Assembly: GCA_033439265.1 (NCBI GenBank)
Contig: JAVTVX010000026.1
Span: 11,409,001-11,473,000 of the forward strand
Length of the DNA stretch: 64,000 bases
Reading direction: 5' to 3'
Origin: Dillenia suffruticosa
Taxonomy: Eukaryota; Streptophyta; Magnoliopsida; Dilleniales; Dilleniaceae
Every line of letters begins with the position of its first letter. Position 1 is the first letter of the stretch. This document shows positions 1 through 11,094 of this stretch, in pieces. Made by a program: the position numbers and the translations under genes. The notes below the pieces were generated by a model, which was given only the letters and a program-made list of their open reading frames with translations, was not told where the DNA came from and did no database searches.

Positions 1-1348
1 GAAGCTAATTGGATCAAGGCATCTTATTGGGCTCTGAAGGAAAGGGGCTTGAATTTTAATTTTTGCATTCTAGTAGAGTTTTTTTATTTTTTATTTTTTA
101 TTTTTTATTTTTTATTTTTAGTAAAAGGTTGTTTTTTTAGTAGGAGTGAGATTTGTAATTTACTTAATGGGAAGATTCCTAATTGATTTGGAAGACTAAA
201 AGGAAGGAAAGTGTTACTAAAGGGTTATGTTGCTATTTTCAAGAAGAGGTTGGAGGACATTTATATTCTTAAAAGTAACCAAAGAAGGACATGCCATTAT
301 TTACGTTCAAAAAAAAAAGAGAGCCGGCTGCCCATTCCTTTATTATTCTTACACAAAGGGCTGCACATACACATTAATTCCATAGGACACGGCTGCATCT
401 TCCGAAAGAAACAGAAGTCACGAGAAGTCAAGGGCTCATTCTCTCATTAGGTTTTTTTTTTTTTTTTTTTAATTTTTTAAGAACATTAATTTTTGTGTGT
501 TGATACTTACCACTATGAGTGACTAGTTTTTTTATTCTGATTTAAGGGAGATTTTAATCGATTGTTTTTCATTGTGAGGTTAGGTATTTAATTTAATTTC
601 TTGTCTTTTATTCAAGTATTCGTTGATTTTTGATTTAATTTTAGGGAAACTTAATATTGGTTAATCTGATAATTTAATTCAATATTAGTTTTTCTATTAC
701 TATCCAGGAATTCAGTGATCCGTAATTATCATGAACGAATGGTACAAGTAGTAACTAGGTTATTTTTGTTTATGAGTCTTTTACCGGTATTCAATTGACC
801 TAGGAAATCAATGGAACAGAATTGAATAATTGCGGCTATCTCAATTGTTTATATTTTGATTTAACTGTTTTTACATAACGTAATGCTATCATTATATTGA
901 TATGGAACACTATTGTGGCCAGTCGGTTAATGATAAGTTTTGATTGAATACTGAATTTGGTCAATTAATTTAAGAAAATACAAGATTTATTACGGCTATC
1001 TTAATAAATTTAAGGTTAAATGCTTGAATCGTAAGAATAACATTTTTAACCGATGATCAATAAGACAATCGAATATATGAACTCTTGGATCGAAATTTGG
1101 TAAATTAAATTTATTCCTTAAATTTTAGTATTTTGCATTGTTGATTTGTTTCTTATTTTTACGTTATTAATTTTTATTTAGTAATTTTTATTTTAGCAAA
1201 TTGTTTGAAAACCCCCAACTTATTTTTAACATTAATTAAGAGATTGAATTAATTAGTTTCCTTGGGATTTGACATGGTAACTACTATTACTACAGTTTGT
1301 TGTATTGGGGGAATCAGTATCAATTTGAAGATTTCGACAACCGGACCA
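1..1348 (+). repeat. 5' LTR (partial) of the Athila-type element
   Basis: AT-rich noncoding sequence ends in ...CCGGACCA directly before a spacer and the primer-binding site. The last 150 bases contain the run of C residues, the CCTTGGGATTTGAC stretch and the TACTATTACTAC stretch usually seen near the end of Athila/Tat LTRs. An ATTTTTT-type microsatellite lies at about 85-120. The LTR start is not seen, so it probably begins upstream of the window. Confidence 0.55.
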
Positions 1349-1353
1349 AATTA

Positions 1354-1371
1354 TGGCGCCGTTGCCGGGGA
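1354..1371 (+). other. Primer-binding site of the Athila-type element
   Basis: TGGCGCCGTTGCCGGGGA is the standard plant gypsy primer-binding site complementary to the 3' end of tRNA-Asp. It lies six bases after the LTR end and fixes the orientation and 5' boundary of the internal region. Confidence 0.85.
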
Positions 1372-1459
1372 ACTATTTTGATTTCTTAGTTGTGTTATCT
1401 TTATTATTTGTTTTATTGACCTCTTTTATTTTATAACCCGTTCTTCTCAAGGAAATGAA

Positions 1460-3030
1460 TTGGAATATATTCCTGAAATTGAGAAAACTGCTCGTCGATT
1501 GAGAAAGGAGGCCAGACAGAGAAAATGTAAGTTACGTCGAAAGCCAGTTTTTAACATTGATATGAAGATTTGTGACAGGTTTATTTTTGAAGAAGAAGAG
1601 GAAAAGATGGCTGATCGTGAGAGAACCTTGAAGGAATTGGCTACACCCGATCTGAATCAACAACCCTTATGTATCGAATACCCAACTCTTGAGTTAGCAT
1701 TCGAACTTAAATCTGGTTTGATTCACTTACTGCCTATTTTTTGTGGTCTCCCAGGTGATGATCCACACAAACATTTGAAGGAATTTCATATTGTCTGCTC
1801 GAGTATGAAACCCCAAGGTATGATCGAGGAACAGATTAAGCTGAGAGCCTTTCCCTTTTCCCTAAAAGATAAGGCAAAGGATTGGTTGTACTACCTACCT
1901 CCAGGTTCGATAAATACATGGAATGGGATTCAGAGATTATTTTTGGAAAAATTTTTCCCTACATCTAGGGCTGCCAACATTCGAAAGGAGATATGTGAAA
2001 TCAGACAGATCGGCGGAGAGACACTATATGAGTACTTTGAGAGGTTCAAACAGCTCTGTGCTAGCTGTCCACATCATCAAATATCAGAACAGATTTTAAT
2101 TTAGTATTTCTATGAAGGACTTCTACCCATGGATAGAAGTATGGTAGATGTGGCCAGCAGATGAGCAATGATAAATAAAACACCTGAAAAAGCTAGACAA
2201 TTGATCACAAACATGACAGAAAATTCTCAACAATTTGGGTTGAGAGCAGATGGAGTTACGAAACGTGTCAATGAGATAAGTCACTCTCACCTTGAAAATC
2301 AAATTTCTAAATTGACTGCTTTGGTTCGTCAAATGGCTGTAGGACAAATATATGCAACCAAAGTTTAGGCATATGCTCGATATCCGGACATCCTACGGAT
2401 ATGTGTCCATCTTTGTAAGAAGATTCTACTCATCAAGAAAATGCGGTAGGAGGATTTTCTGGTCAATCTCAGAAGAAGTACGACCCCTATTCCACTCATT
2501 ATAACCCCGGATGGAGAGATCATCCAAATCTGAGTTACGAGAATCAAGGAGGACAAACAAGATATCCTCCTTAGCAATTCAATAGGCCAACACATGCACC
2601 GACACAATCGTCTAATTCATGCATGTCCCTAGAAAATATTGTGAAAGCCCTCGCGACTAACACTCAATAATTTCAATAGGAAACGAGAGCTAGCATTCAA
2701 AACTTGGGAAATCAAATCACTTAGCTAGCCACTTCAGTTAGCAATTTGGAGCGTCAAAATTCAGGGAAATTACCTTCACTAACGATAATGAACCTTAAGG
2801 AAAATGCTAGTGCAATGGTATTAAGGAGTGGAAACGAAGTGCAATCAAAACCACCATCACCCAAAAAGAGAAATGAGAAGAAAGATGGAGAGAAAGAAGC
2901 CGAAGTTGCCAATGAAAATCCGAACAAGGTAAATTCCGATTCTGTTTTACCTACGAGTTCTAACACAGTTGTACCACCTTTTCCCAGCAGGTTTGAAAGA
3001 TCTAAGAAGGAAGACTATGAAAAGGAGGTT
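1460..3030 (+). pseudogene. gag: Athila gag (broken)
   Basis: The first open stretch (1460-2104, 214 aa) carries the retrotransposon gag fold: a segment with GDDPHKHLKEF, then AFPFSLKDKAKDWLYYLPPG and the FLEKFFPTSRA segment. It stops at 2102. Homologous sequence continues past several stops, with a helical segment at 2168-2368 and a degraded CCHC zinc knuckle at about 2366-2408, in which the GHPTDMC half is intact but the first cysteine is lost with a frame change. A charged Lys/Glu-rich tail follows at 2746-3033. The protein would be the capsid/nucleocapsid precursor. At least six in-frame stops make it nonfunctional. Confidence 0.8.
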
Positions 3031-3048
3031 TGAGAAATTTTCAAGAAG

Positions 3049-3618
3049 GTGGAAATAAACATACCTTTATTGGACACCATCAAGCAAATACCCAAATATA
3101 CAAAGTTTTTGAAGGAGTTGTGCACAAACAAGACAAAGATGAGAGGTGATGAGAAAATAAAGGTTGGCGAGAATGTGTCTGTTGTTATCAAAAGATCTCT
3201 ACCCGAGAAATGTTCTGATCCAGGTATGTTCACTTTACCTTGTGTTATTGGGTTGATGAAATTTGAACGTGCTATACTAGATTTAGGAGCATCAATCAAT
3301 GTCATATCATATTCTATTTATATTGCTCTAAATCTAGGTCCCTTAAAGGAAACTAAAGTGTTTATTCAATTAGCTGACCATTCTGTCGTGTATCCAGAAG
3401 GGATTGTTGAAAGTGTTTTGGTGCAGGTTAATGAGTTAATTTTTCCAGCAGACTTTTATATTTTGAAAATGGATGAAGACACCATTACAAATTCAGCACC
3501 GCTACTATTGAGAAGACCGTTTATGAAAACGGCAAAAATTAAGATAGACGTGGATGGGGTACACTCTCTGTCGAATTTGATGGCGAGATTATTAAATTCA
3601 ATATTTTTAAGGCCGTGA
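3049..3618 (+). pseudogene. Athila aspartic protease
   Basis: A retropepsin-like domain with the Athila-type active site LDLGASINV (catalytic Asp codon 3280-3282), followed by a hydrophobic strand and the RPFMKTAKIKIDVDG end motif typical of this lineage. It would release gag and pol products. One frame change at about 3560-3580 separates it from the RT frame, and one stop at 3031 separates it from gag. The active-site triad itself is intact. I infer that the domain was once part of one continuous gag-pol. Confidence 0.8.
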
Positions 3619-5093
3619 GGTACCCAAATGAGTGTCATTCGATTTGTTCCGCTAATGTCATTGATTCAATTGTGCATGAAATTTTTGAAGAAGAAAATGA
3701 CACAAATCTTGAATTAGATGCGCAATTGAATACCAAAGAAGAGATGACCGAGACTTGTGAAATTTCAGAGTCGATATTGGAACAACAATCAAGGTCTTTG
3801 AATTTGAGTACCATATTTCCTGTTTCTCACAAGAAAATGTTACCTTCCGTTTTGCAGGCTCCAACATTGGAATTTAAGACTTTGTCGGATCATCTTAAAT
3901 ATGTATACTTAGGTGATGAAGAGACCTTGCCCGTTATCATAGCAAGAGAGTTGACGGAAGAGCAAGAAAATCGGCTACTCCAAGTTCTAAAAGAGCACAA
4001 GACAGCAATTGGTTGGACATTAGCCAATATAAAGGGTATTAGTCCCTCAATTTGCATGCATCGAATCCTTTTGGAAGAGGACACTAAGCCAGTGAGAGAA
4101 TCGCAAAGAAAGCTAAATCCAATCATGAAAGAAGTGGTGATAAAGGAGATTCTCAAGCTTTTAGACGAAGGCATAATTTATCCAATTTCTGACAGCAAGT
4201 GGGTTAGTCCAATTCATGTGATACCAAAGAAAATGGGGATCATGGTGGTAAGAAATCAAGACAATGAGTTGGTACCCATGCGAGTGCAAAATGGTTGGCG
4301 AATGATCATTGATTTTAGGAAGCTCAAATTAGCCACTAGAAAGAACCACTTCCCTTTACCCTTTATTGATCAAATGTTAGAAAGATTGGCCGAAAAATCA
4401 TTCTTTTGTTTTCTTGATGGTTTTTCAGGTTATTATCAAATCGTGATTGCACAAGAAGATCAAGAGAAGACTACATTCACATATTCATTTGGGACGTTTG
4501 CTTATAGAAAAATGTCTTTCGGTCTATGTAATGCCCCAGTTACATTTCAAAGGTGCATGTTGAGCATTTTTTCTGAATATATTGAGAATTGTATTGAAGT
4601 TTTTATGGATGATTTCACTGTTTATGGTGACTCGTTTGATAGTTGTTTAGGGCATTTGATCAAAATTCTAAAAAGATACATGGAAACGAACTTGGTTTTG
4701 AACTATGAAAAATGTCATTTCATGGTGAAGGAAGGCATAGTGCTAGGGCATGCGATTTCTTCTAGGGGTATTGAAGTTGATAAAGCCAAGGTTGATTTAA
4801 TCAAGAGCTTACCTTACCTTACAAATGTTAGGGAAATACGTGCTTTTCTTGGACACGCAGGTTTTTATTGTAGGTTTATTCAGGATTTTTCAAAAATTGC
4901 CTTGCCATTATCCAAGTTGCTTCAGAAAGATATACCTTTCGGATTCGGAGAAAAATACAAGGAAGCCTTCGACAAGCTCAAAAACCTATTGGCTATTGCA
5001 CCAATCATTCAACCACCTGATTGGAATTTGCCTTTTGAAATCATGTGCGATGCAAGCAATTTTGCTGTGCAAGCAATTTTGCTGTGCGAGTAG
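3615..5093 (+). pseudogene. pol: Athila reverse transcriptase
   Basis: A 492-codon open stretch holding an almost complete gypsy RT: a WVSPIHVIPKK motif, the RMIIDFRKL motif, FCFLDGFSGYYQI (first catalytic Asp), FGLCNAPVTFQRCM, and the catalytic FMDD at residues 330-333 (4602-4613). A connection region leads into RNase H. The RT core shows no internal stop, so it is the best-preserved part of the element. It ends prematurely where a 17-bp tandem duplication (5052-5085) shifts the frame at the start of RNase H. Confidence 0.9.
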
Positions 5094-5611
5094 TTCTTGG
5101 CCAGCGGATTGATAAGAAGAGCCACGTCATTTACTATGCTTCAAAGACATTGAATGCTGCTCAATGCAACTACACCACCACTGAAAATGAGCTCTTATCC
5201 ATTGTTTTTGCTTTAGATAAATTCATATCATATTTACGTGGCTCTAAAGTAATTGTGTATTCTGATCATGTAGTTTTGAAGTATCTTTTGGCAAAAAAGG
5301 AGTCGAAACCCAGGTTGATACGGTGGATTCTCTTGTTGCAAGAATTTGATTTGGACATCAAGGATCGAAGTGGAGCTGAGATCTTGGTAGCTGATCATCT
5401 AAGCAGATTAGTGAAGGAGGATGATCCACTACCTATTTTTGAATTTTTTCCCGATGAGCAGTTATTTCACTTGAAAGGTATTACTCATTGGTATGCAGAT
5501 ATTGTGAATTATTTGGTTACACACATCTTGCATAGTGATCTTAGTAAGTCAAAGAGGGAAAAAATTCGATGTGAGGCAAAATATTATGTGTGGGATGAGC
5601 CTTATTTATGA
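5086..5611 (+). pseudogene. Athila RNase H domain
   Basis: Gypsy-type RNase [34 protein letters not shown] (catalytic Glu), [12 protein letters not shown] (catalytic Asp) and ADHLSRL near the end. It follows the RT in a different frame because of the 17-bp duplication just upstream. It stops at 5609-5611 before the integrase zinc finger. Confidence 0.85.
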
Positions 5612-5639
5612 AAATTTTGCTATGACCAAATAATTATGA

Positions 5640-6785
5640 GATGTATCCCAGAGAATGAACATAAATCCATTTTAGCATTTTGTCATATTTATGCTTGTGG
5701 GGGACATTTTGGGCCAAAGAGAAATGCAAGAAAGTTTTAGATAGTGGGTTATATTGGGAGACCTTGTTTAAAGATACTTACTTATTTTGTAAAAACTGTG
5801 ATAGATGTCAAAGGATAGGATCTTTATCTCATAGAAATGAGATGCCCCAAACTCCCATTCTTGTTTGTGAAATATTTGATATATAAGGTATTGATTTTAT
5901 GGGTCCATTCCCTTCGTCTTGTGGTTATGCTTACATTCTTTTGGCTGTTGATAATGTATCGAAATGGGTGGAAGCAAAAGCAACCAGGATTGACGATTCT
6001 AAATCTGTTGTAAGTTTTTCAAGACTAACATTTTCAGCAGGTTTGGGATCCCTAGAGCCATCATAAGTGATCAAGAGAGTCATTTTTGCAATTGAGCAAT
6101 CGAAACATTGATGAAGAAATATAGAGTACATCATCGGATCGCTACGGCATACCATCCTCAGACAAATGGACAAATCAAAGTTTCCAACCATGAAGTTAAA
6201 TCCATTTTAGAGAAGATGGTTAACTCGGGACGAAAGGATTGGAGTTTACATCTAGATGATACACTATGGGCTTACTGGACAGCTTTCAAAACACCAATAG
6301 GGACGTCTCCTTACATGTTAGTTTTTGGAAAATCTTGTCATTTACTAGTGAAAATTAAGTATAAAGTGTATTGGGCGATCAAACGTTGCAATATAAAGAT
6401 GGATGAAGCCGGTGAGTCAAGAAAATTGCAATTGCAAGAAGTTGAAGAGTTAAGATTGGAGGCCTATGAGAACTCGAGAATTTATAAAGAGAAAACCAAA
6501 TTGTTTCACGATAGTATGATCTCAAGGAAACAATTTAAGGTCGAACAAAAAGTGTTTCTATACAATTCTCGACTCAAACTCATGCTGGGTAAGTTGCGTT
6601 CTCATTGGGTTGGTCCATTTGTTGTCACTAATGTGTCTTCTCATGGTACAGTAGAAATCAAAAACCTTAACACAAACAATATTTTCAAAGTGAATGGGCG
6701 TAGGTTGAAAATATTTCACGATGATATGGAGTTTTCTACAATGTTGGACATTATATTGACATCTCCAAATTATTCCTCCGGCTGA
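5640..6785 (+). pseudogene. Athila integrase
   Basis: HHCC zinc-finger region at about 5680-5830 (CKNCDRCQ end), then the catalytic core. The first core Asp is in GIDFMGPFP (about 5887-5913), the second in the IISDQESHF segment (about 6060-6090), and the third acidic position lies in the HPQTNGQ segment. At that third position codon 6177-6179 is AAA (Lys) where the family has Glu. Stops at 5884-5886 and around 6097-6107 and a frame change between the first and second Asp also break it. The C-terminal part (6200-6785) is open. Confidence 0.85.
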
Positions 6786-7709
6786 ATCAACCATGAAGAT
6801 TGTCGAGCATAACGACATTAAATAACTACGATTATTGGAAGGCAACCCTTAAGAGTTTGATTTAATTTAGTAATTTCATTTATTCAATTTTAAGTGTTTT
6901 ATTAGTGTTATTTATCTCTTCTCTTAATTTTTGCATGTGTCCAGCAATTTTCTTAAGCCAAGTCACAAATAGAGCAACAGTTAGATTTCGGATAGAAGCA
7001 GTTCCCTTTCTACTAGATGATCATGCGGTTTGTCGAATAAGGTGTCACGATTCGAGTAGAAGCACTCCCTCTCTCAGGAGATGATCACGCGGTTTGGGGT
7101 CGTTAAAAAAAAACAAAAAAGGGGGGAGAGACGAAAGGGAGAAGAGAGAGACTACCTTCATTCATTCTTCATTCTTCTGCGATTTTTTTTTCTGCGTTCG
7201 ACTCCTTCAATCATCCCCTTCCATCGTTCACTTGCAACCTTCAATCATCATTCATTACTCATCTTCACCATCCATTGTTCCTTTCGACTAAAGGTTCAAA
7301 GCCCTCCTCACACATCGACAGCCGTTTCACCATCCATTCTTTATGTTCCCCATTCCTCCTGCTCTTTGTACACCATCTGTTCGATAAAAGCCCTAACCGA
7401 CTCAAGCTTCCACTGATCTTCAAACCACGGTTTCTGTAATTCATGTCCATCGATGGGAAAGAAAAGGGTGGCAGAGCATCGGTATGGCCTTCGACAACGC
7501 ATTCCATCTTCAATCGAAGGTTCATCCTCCTAAACGCAAATCGCAGACCATAGTGGAGAGCCAATCTCCCTTTCTTCCGACGATTAACCATCTCCCTCTG
7601 CAAATTCCTCTATTCAATCCTCTCCTCCAACTGCTGAAGTCCTTCCACTGCAGCAAGACCCACGTCGAAGACCTAGAATGTGGCTGCCCAGGACTGAATC
7701 TTTATACAT
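6786..7709 (+). other. Spacer between Athila pol and downstream ORF
   Basis: No gene supported. It contains an imperfect direct duplication (about 6983-7035 and 7047-7102; both halves share the GATGATCA(T/C)GCGGTTTG end) and a pyrimidine-rich stretch at 7140-7480. Open frames here overlap each other on both strands and show no family motif. Confidence 0.5.
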
Positions 7710-8868
7710 GAAGCCGCGGATGATGCTTCCTCAGTCGATTGCAACCTCATCTAGTGCCAACGAGCCAAGTGACATACCACCAATGGCACCTGCAGAGCCG
7801 CCACCATCCGTTGAATAGGAGCCACCAGCATCTTCAAGCAGGCCCAAATCAAGATCTCGAGTAGCCAAGGGCAAATCCATTCTGCCTCCAGCTCCTCTGA
7901 AGTTGGGAGGACACCTCAAGTTTCATTCTATAGAGCACAAGCGCAGGTATCTAGATATCTCCTCCCGTACTATAATTCCCTGCAAATATTTTCATATTCC
8001 CACGTTAGAATCACTAGGCTTTCTTGAGAACTTACAGAGTTATTTATCTGTAATTGGTTGGAGTGCATATTTGAATATGTCTTATCCCGCATTTAGAGAA
8101 TTGACTTGTGAATTTTACACCACATTTCGGTTTGACAACACTGCACATTGGACTGTAGACACCCCAGGTCTCATAGAATTTCGGCTGATGAACTGTGCAT
8201 TTCATTTTTCCTTGACTCAGTTTAATAAGGCCTTAGGGTTTTCAGTTGGCTCTTCTGATCGTTCTTCACTTTGTGATTACACTTCGCACTTTCATTCATA
8301 TTGTTCTCGTATATGGTCGGAGATGTTTAATGATCCTCTTCATTTTGACCCTAGTCATTCCAAAAGTCAATATCTCAAGGATCATGCCTTACAACTCATA
8401 CAATGGTTTTTTGCTTTTAGTTTTTCTGGAAGGAAGGCTAGTTCAGCCGTTTGCTCCAAACCTGAATTGTTTTTCTTATGGTCGATGACCCAAAACCAAA
8501 AGATTAATTTTGGTTATTGGTTGGCCACTCAATTTTGGAGTGTTCTTTCATCTTCTGCTAGACTGTTGATTCTAGGATCTTTTATTACGTACTTGGCTGT
8601 TAATTTGAAGGTTTTGGATTTGGCTAGTCACAATATGACCATTGCTTGTCCTGCTGAGCCATTAGACTTTGATTGCTTGATTCGAATGGGTGTTGTGTAC
8701 AAACTTGATGGTGTTTATCACTTTCCCTCGCCGGGTGGCAACTGGTCGAGAGTTCCCTCTTCTTTTGCAGGTTCCTCCGATGTTGCCCGTTCGTCTCACT
8801 CCCCTTCCTTAGCTCGAATGGTGTACGACATGCAGAACCACATCTCTCAGATGGAGCAAAACATTTAG
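7710..8868 (+). pseudogene. Athila ORF2 (plant retroelement ORF after pol)
   Basis: An open stretch of 321 codons at 7903-8868. The same frame extends back to about 7710 through one stop (7816-7818) with a Pro/Ala/Ser-rich N-terminus and a basic RPKSRSRVAKGK segment. The core shows the pattern found in Athila ORF-1 / plant transposon proteins: YPAFRELTCEFYTTFRFD, then IEFRLMNCAFHFSLTQFNKALGF, then a Trp-rich helical region. It sits in the position of the env-like ORF of Athila elements. No clear transmembrane anchor is visible. Its function in the family is not settled, and I do not assign one. Confidence 0.65.
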
Positions 8869-8980
8869 GCGCTTGCTGATTTTGTGGGATTTCAACTCCC
8901 ATTCCCGTCATCACCTTAGGGGCGTTCTTTCTCTCTTTTCTTCATTGTCTTTTTTTTAAGACATATTATTTTTGCTTCAT

Positions 8981-9013
8981 TGAGGACACTGCCGCATTTA
9001 GGTGTGGGGGAGG
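8981..9013 (+). other. Polypurine-like motif of Athila element
   Basis: GAGGACACTG followed by TTTAGGTGTGGGGGAGG is the motif usual after the last ORF of Athila/Tat elements, near where plus-strand priming occurs. Confidence 0.55.
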
Positions 9014-10054
9014 ATTTCATGAATCCATGTCATCTTTCTGTTTCCCTTCAAATTCCATACTCTTTTCATTTTCATCTGAAATGATCTTTGAGTTAGTATA
9101 TATTGTCGATTTGAGTTAGAACTCATAAAAGAGTCAAGTATGATTAGTTGTATTTTGGATAAAAATTGTTTTAAGCATTCTATTGACTGTGATGATTGAA
9201 TTAGATGTAAATGTGCAAGATTCGATACAATATTACACACTTTTGTGAGCATTTGAGCCTTAAGAACATATTATCATCTTTATTCTAATAATTTTTCATA
9301 TGTGTGCATCAATCATAGCATGTTTATTCTAGAACTTGCTTTGCAGTTCTTTTCAAGACCATATTCATGAATTCATGCATTAATATGATGGGGGCAATTA
9401 AGTTTACATATTTTGATTATCTTAAAAGGTTGTTTATAACCTCATAAATTGTCACATAGTCTTCTATTTTTGCGCTTAACCTTCTTTTGGTCCTCATATC
9501 AAAGAAGCATATGTTTAGAGTTTAAATGGGTGGTTATTTGTAAAGGGAGTGAGAATTTTTAATGTTAGCTGCAAGAGCCTAGTTAGAACACTCCGAGACA
9601 AGACCATCATAGTAGTGGCCTTTGACTTGCCTAACTGATGTGACAGGACCTTGCACCCACGGTTCTTTCATTGACGGAACCTTGTACCCACAGCCTTAGC
9701 CTCTACATACTCCTTGTATGTCAAGCCAGTGAAAGAATAGAAACTCTCTTGGACCTCAGAACTTCCTTAAGAACACAATCTTTTCTTTGACTCACTCCCT
9801 ATGAACAACTTTGCTAAAATTCACCATGGCCAGCGACATATATAGTCGAAAGGTGAAAATTGTATCATCATAATCCCTTGAAAAACAAAGAAGTTTTATG
9901 CATTTAATAACCGTATTACACCTTTAACGCTTCCTATTGCTCCTTTTCCGTTCACTCATAATACTTTGTGCCTTTTCAAACTTCCTAATTAATGTAGCAT
10001 TTACTATACTCGTAATGTCACTTCCTTAAATCGACATTAGGAGTGAGGGGTAAA
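9014..10054 (+). other. Noncoding retroelement 3' region
   Basis: No gene seen. The last bases (AGGAGTGAGGGG at about 10039-10050) form a polypurine tract directly before the LTR at 10055, so at least the right part belongs to that Tat-type element. The join between the Athila 3' region and the Tat remnant must lie somewhere inside this stretch but cannot be placed by eye. Confidence 0.5.
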
Positions 10055-10772
10055 TGAGGATACCGATTTTCATGGCCCAAGATCATGTGACCCATGATCG
10101 CATAGGCCATATAAGCCCAAACTCTGTTGGGCTTAGTAGGTCCTTACTAAGATGACCTCCCATTATGTAATGAATCTTACTTGTGATTATTTGACAAGAA
10201 AGGAAATCTTTGATGAGTCACAACCTTTCCTGATCTGATATGGATTCATTGCGCCCACACTCAATAAGAAAATAAATCTCCAAATGTCTAAAAACTTCAC
10301 TGGTCTCCATGATGATAATGGAAACTTTCCCATCTCAAAAAATCTCCAGATCCATAGGAATTTTACCAGCATAGTTCCTATAATCTTGGAAGATTTGGTA
10401 TGATCTCTTCATAAGGCAAGTATGGTTTCTACACCCCCAGGCGCATACGGCACCTCCATACGTGCCATATAGATAACAAACGGAAGCAGCATACCTGGCA
10501 TGCACCTCTCTCTATACACACTACACATAGAAATTACATAGGGTACATGTTCTCTCAGTCCTTCCCCTAAAAACCACTACATATAGAAATTACATAGGGT
10601 ACATGTTCTCTCAGTCCTTCCTCCTAAAAACCATTCTTTCTGACTTGAGTCTTAGAACCTCCTCTGCTGGACCCTCTTCTGGTAGGTTTTTGCAGGTATA
10701 CTCATCAACGTTCATCGATTCTTTGTTCCAGATAGAAGGGTGATTTGTTGAAATCAATTTTTGGCATCAACA
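10055..10772 (+). repeat. Orphan Tat-type 3' LTR
   Basis: It starts TGAGGATACC right after a polypurine tract and ends TTTTTGGCATCAACA, the kind of terminus seen in Tat-lineage LTRs. Length is 718 bp. It shares the 'ATGGCCCAA.ATCATGTG' segment with the LTRs at 51074 and 57229 but is otherwise a different subfamily. It contains a 56-bp tandem duplication (10520-10575, 10576-10632). No partner 5' LTR is in the window, and its end differs from the Athila LTR end at 1348. Confidence 0.65.
10520..10632 (+). repeat. 56-bp tandem duplication in LTR
   Basis: Two copies of a unit beginning ACTACA(C/T)ATAGAAATTACA and containing TCTCTCAGTCCTTCC lie head to tail with only a few differences. They lie in the downstream half of the LTR. 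Confidence 0.85.
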
Positions 10773-11094
10773 AAAAGAGCATATGGAAAATTCCCTCTAT
10801 TGGATTGCTATATTGCGACACATAAAGGGGAATTAGATAACCAAAGGTTGCATTTTTATTCTGCATTAAACATAATATATGTTTCAACTGGCATTCTATG
10901 ATTATGGTATTCATTGTCGTTATCAATCCAATACTCATCATTTTTCTAGCAAATTCCATTCTTTTGATTTGTGTTGATTTAATTATTCACAAATTCTAAA
11001 TCCAACACAATTCATTTCAATTAATTTTTTACAATTATTTTCAATAGGCACATCTCCCCAATATTTCATACAAATTTTCACACAGTATACTTCT
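10773..11094. other. No feature seen
   Basis: AT-rich sequence between the orphan LTR and the T-rich array. Open frames are short and without motifs. Confidence 0.4.

Larger units (their letters stand above)
1..9013 (+). mobile_element. Athila-type Ty3/gypsy retrotransposon, degenerate
   Basis: Domains occur in the order LTR end, Asp-tRNA-type primer-binding site, gag, protease, RT, RNase H, integrase, a separate ORF of the Athila kind, then the sequence GTGTGGGGGAGG. This order, the DLGAS protease active site and the extra ORF after integrase fit the Athila lineage. Every coding part carries stops or frameshifts, so the copy cannot be autonomous. The left end lies outside the window or is not recognisable. 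No copy of the 5' LTR was found on the right, so the right boundary given is only the last Athila-like motif. Lineage is from family knowledge; the breaks are seen directly. Confidence 0.85.

Noticed and set aside
10055-10772. 3' LTR of the Athila element
   Set aside because: Its end (GGCATCAACA) differs from the end of the 5' LTR (CCGGACCA), and no shared stretch was found, so it belongs to another family.
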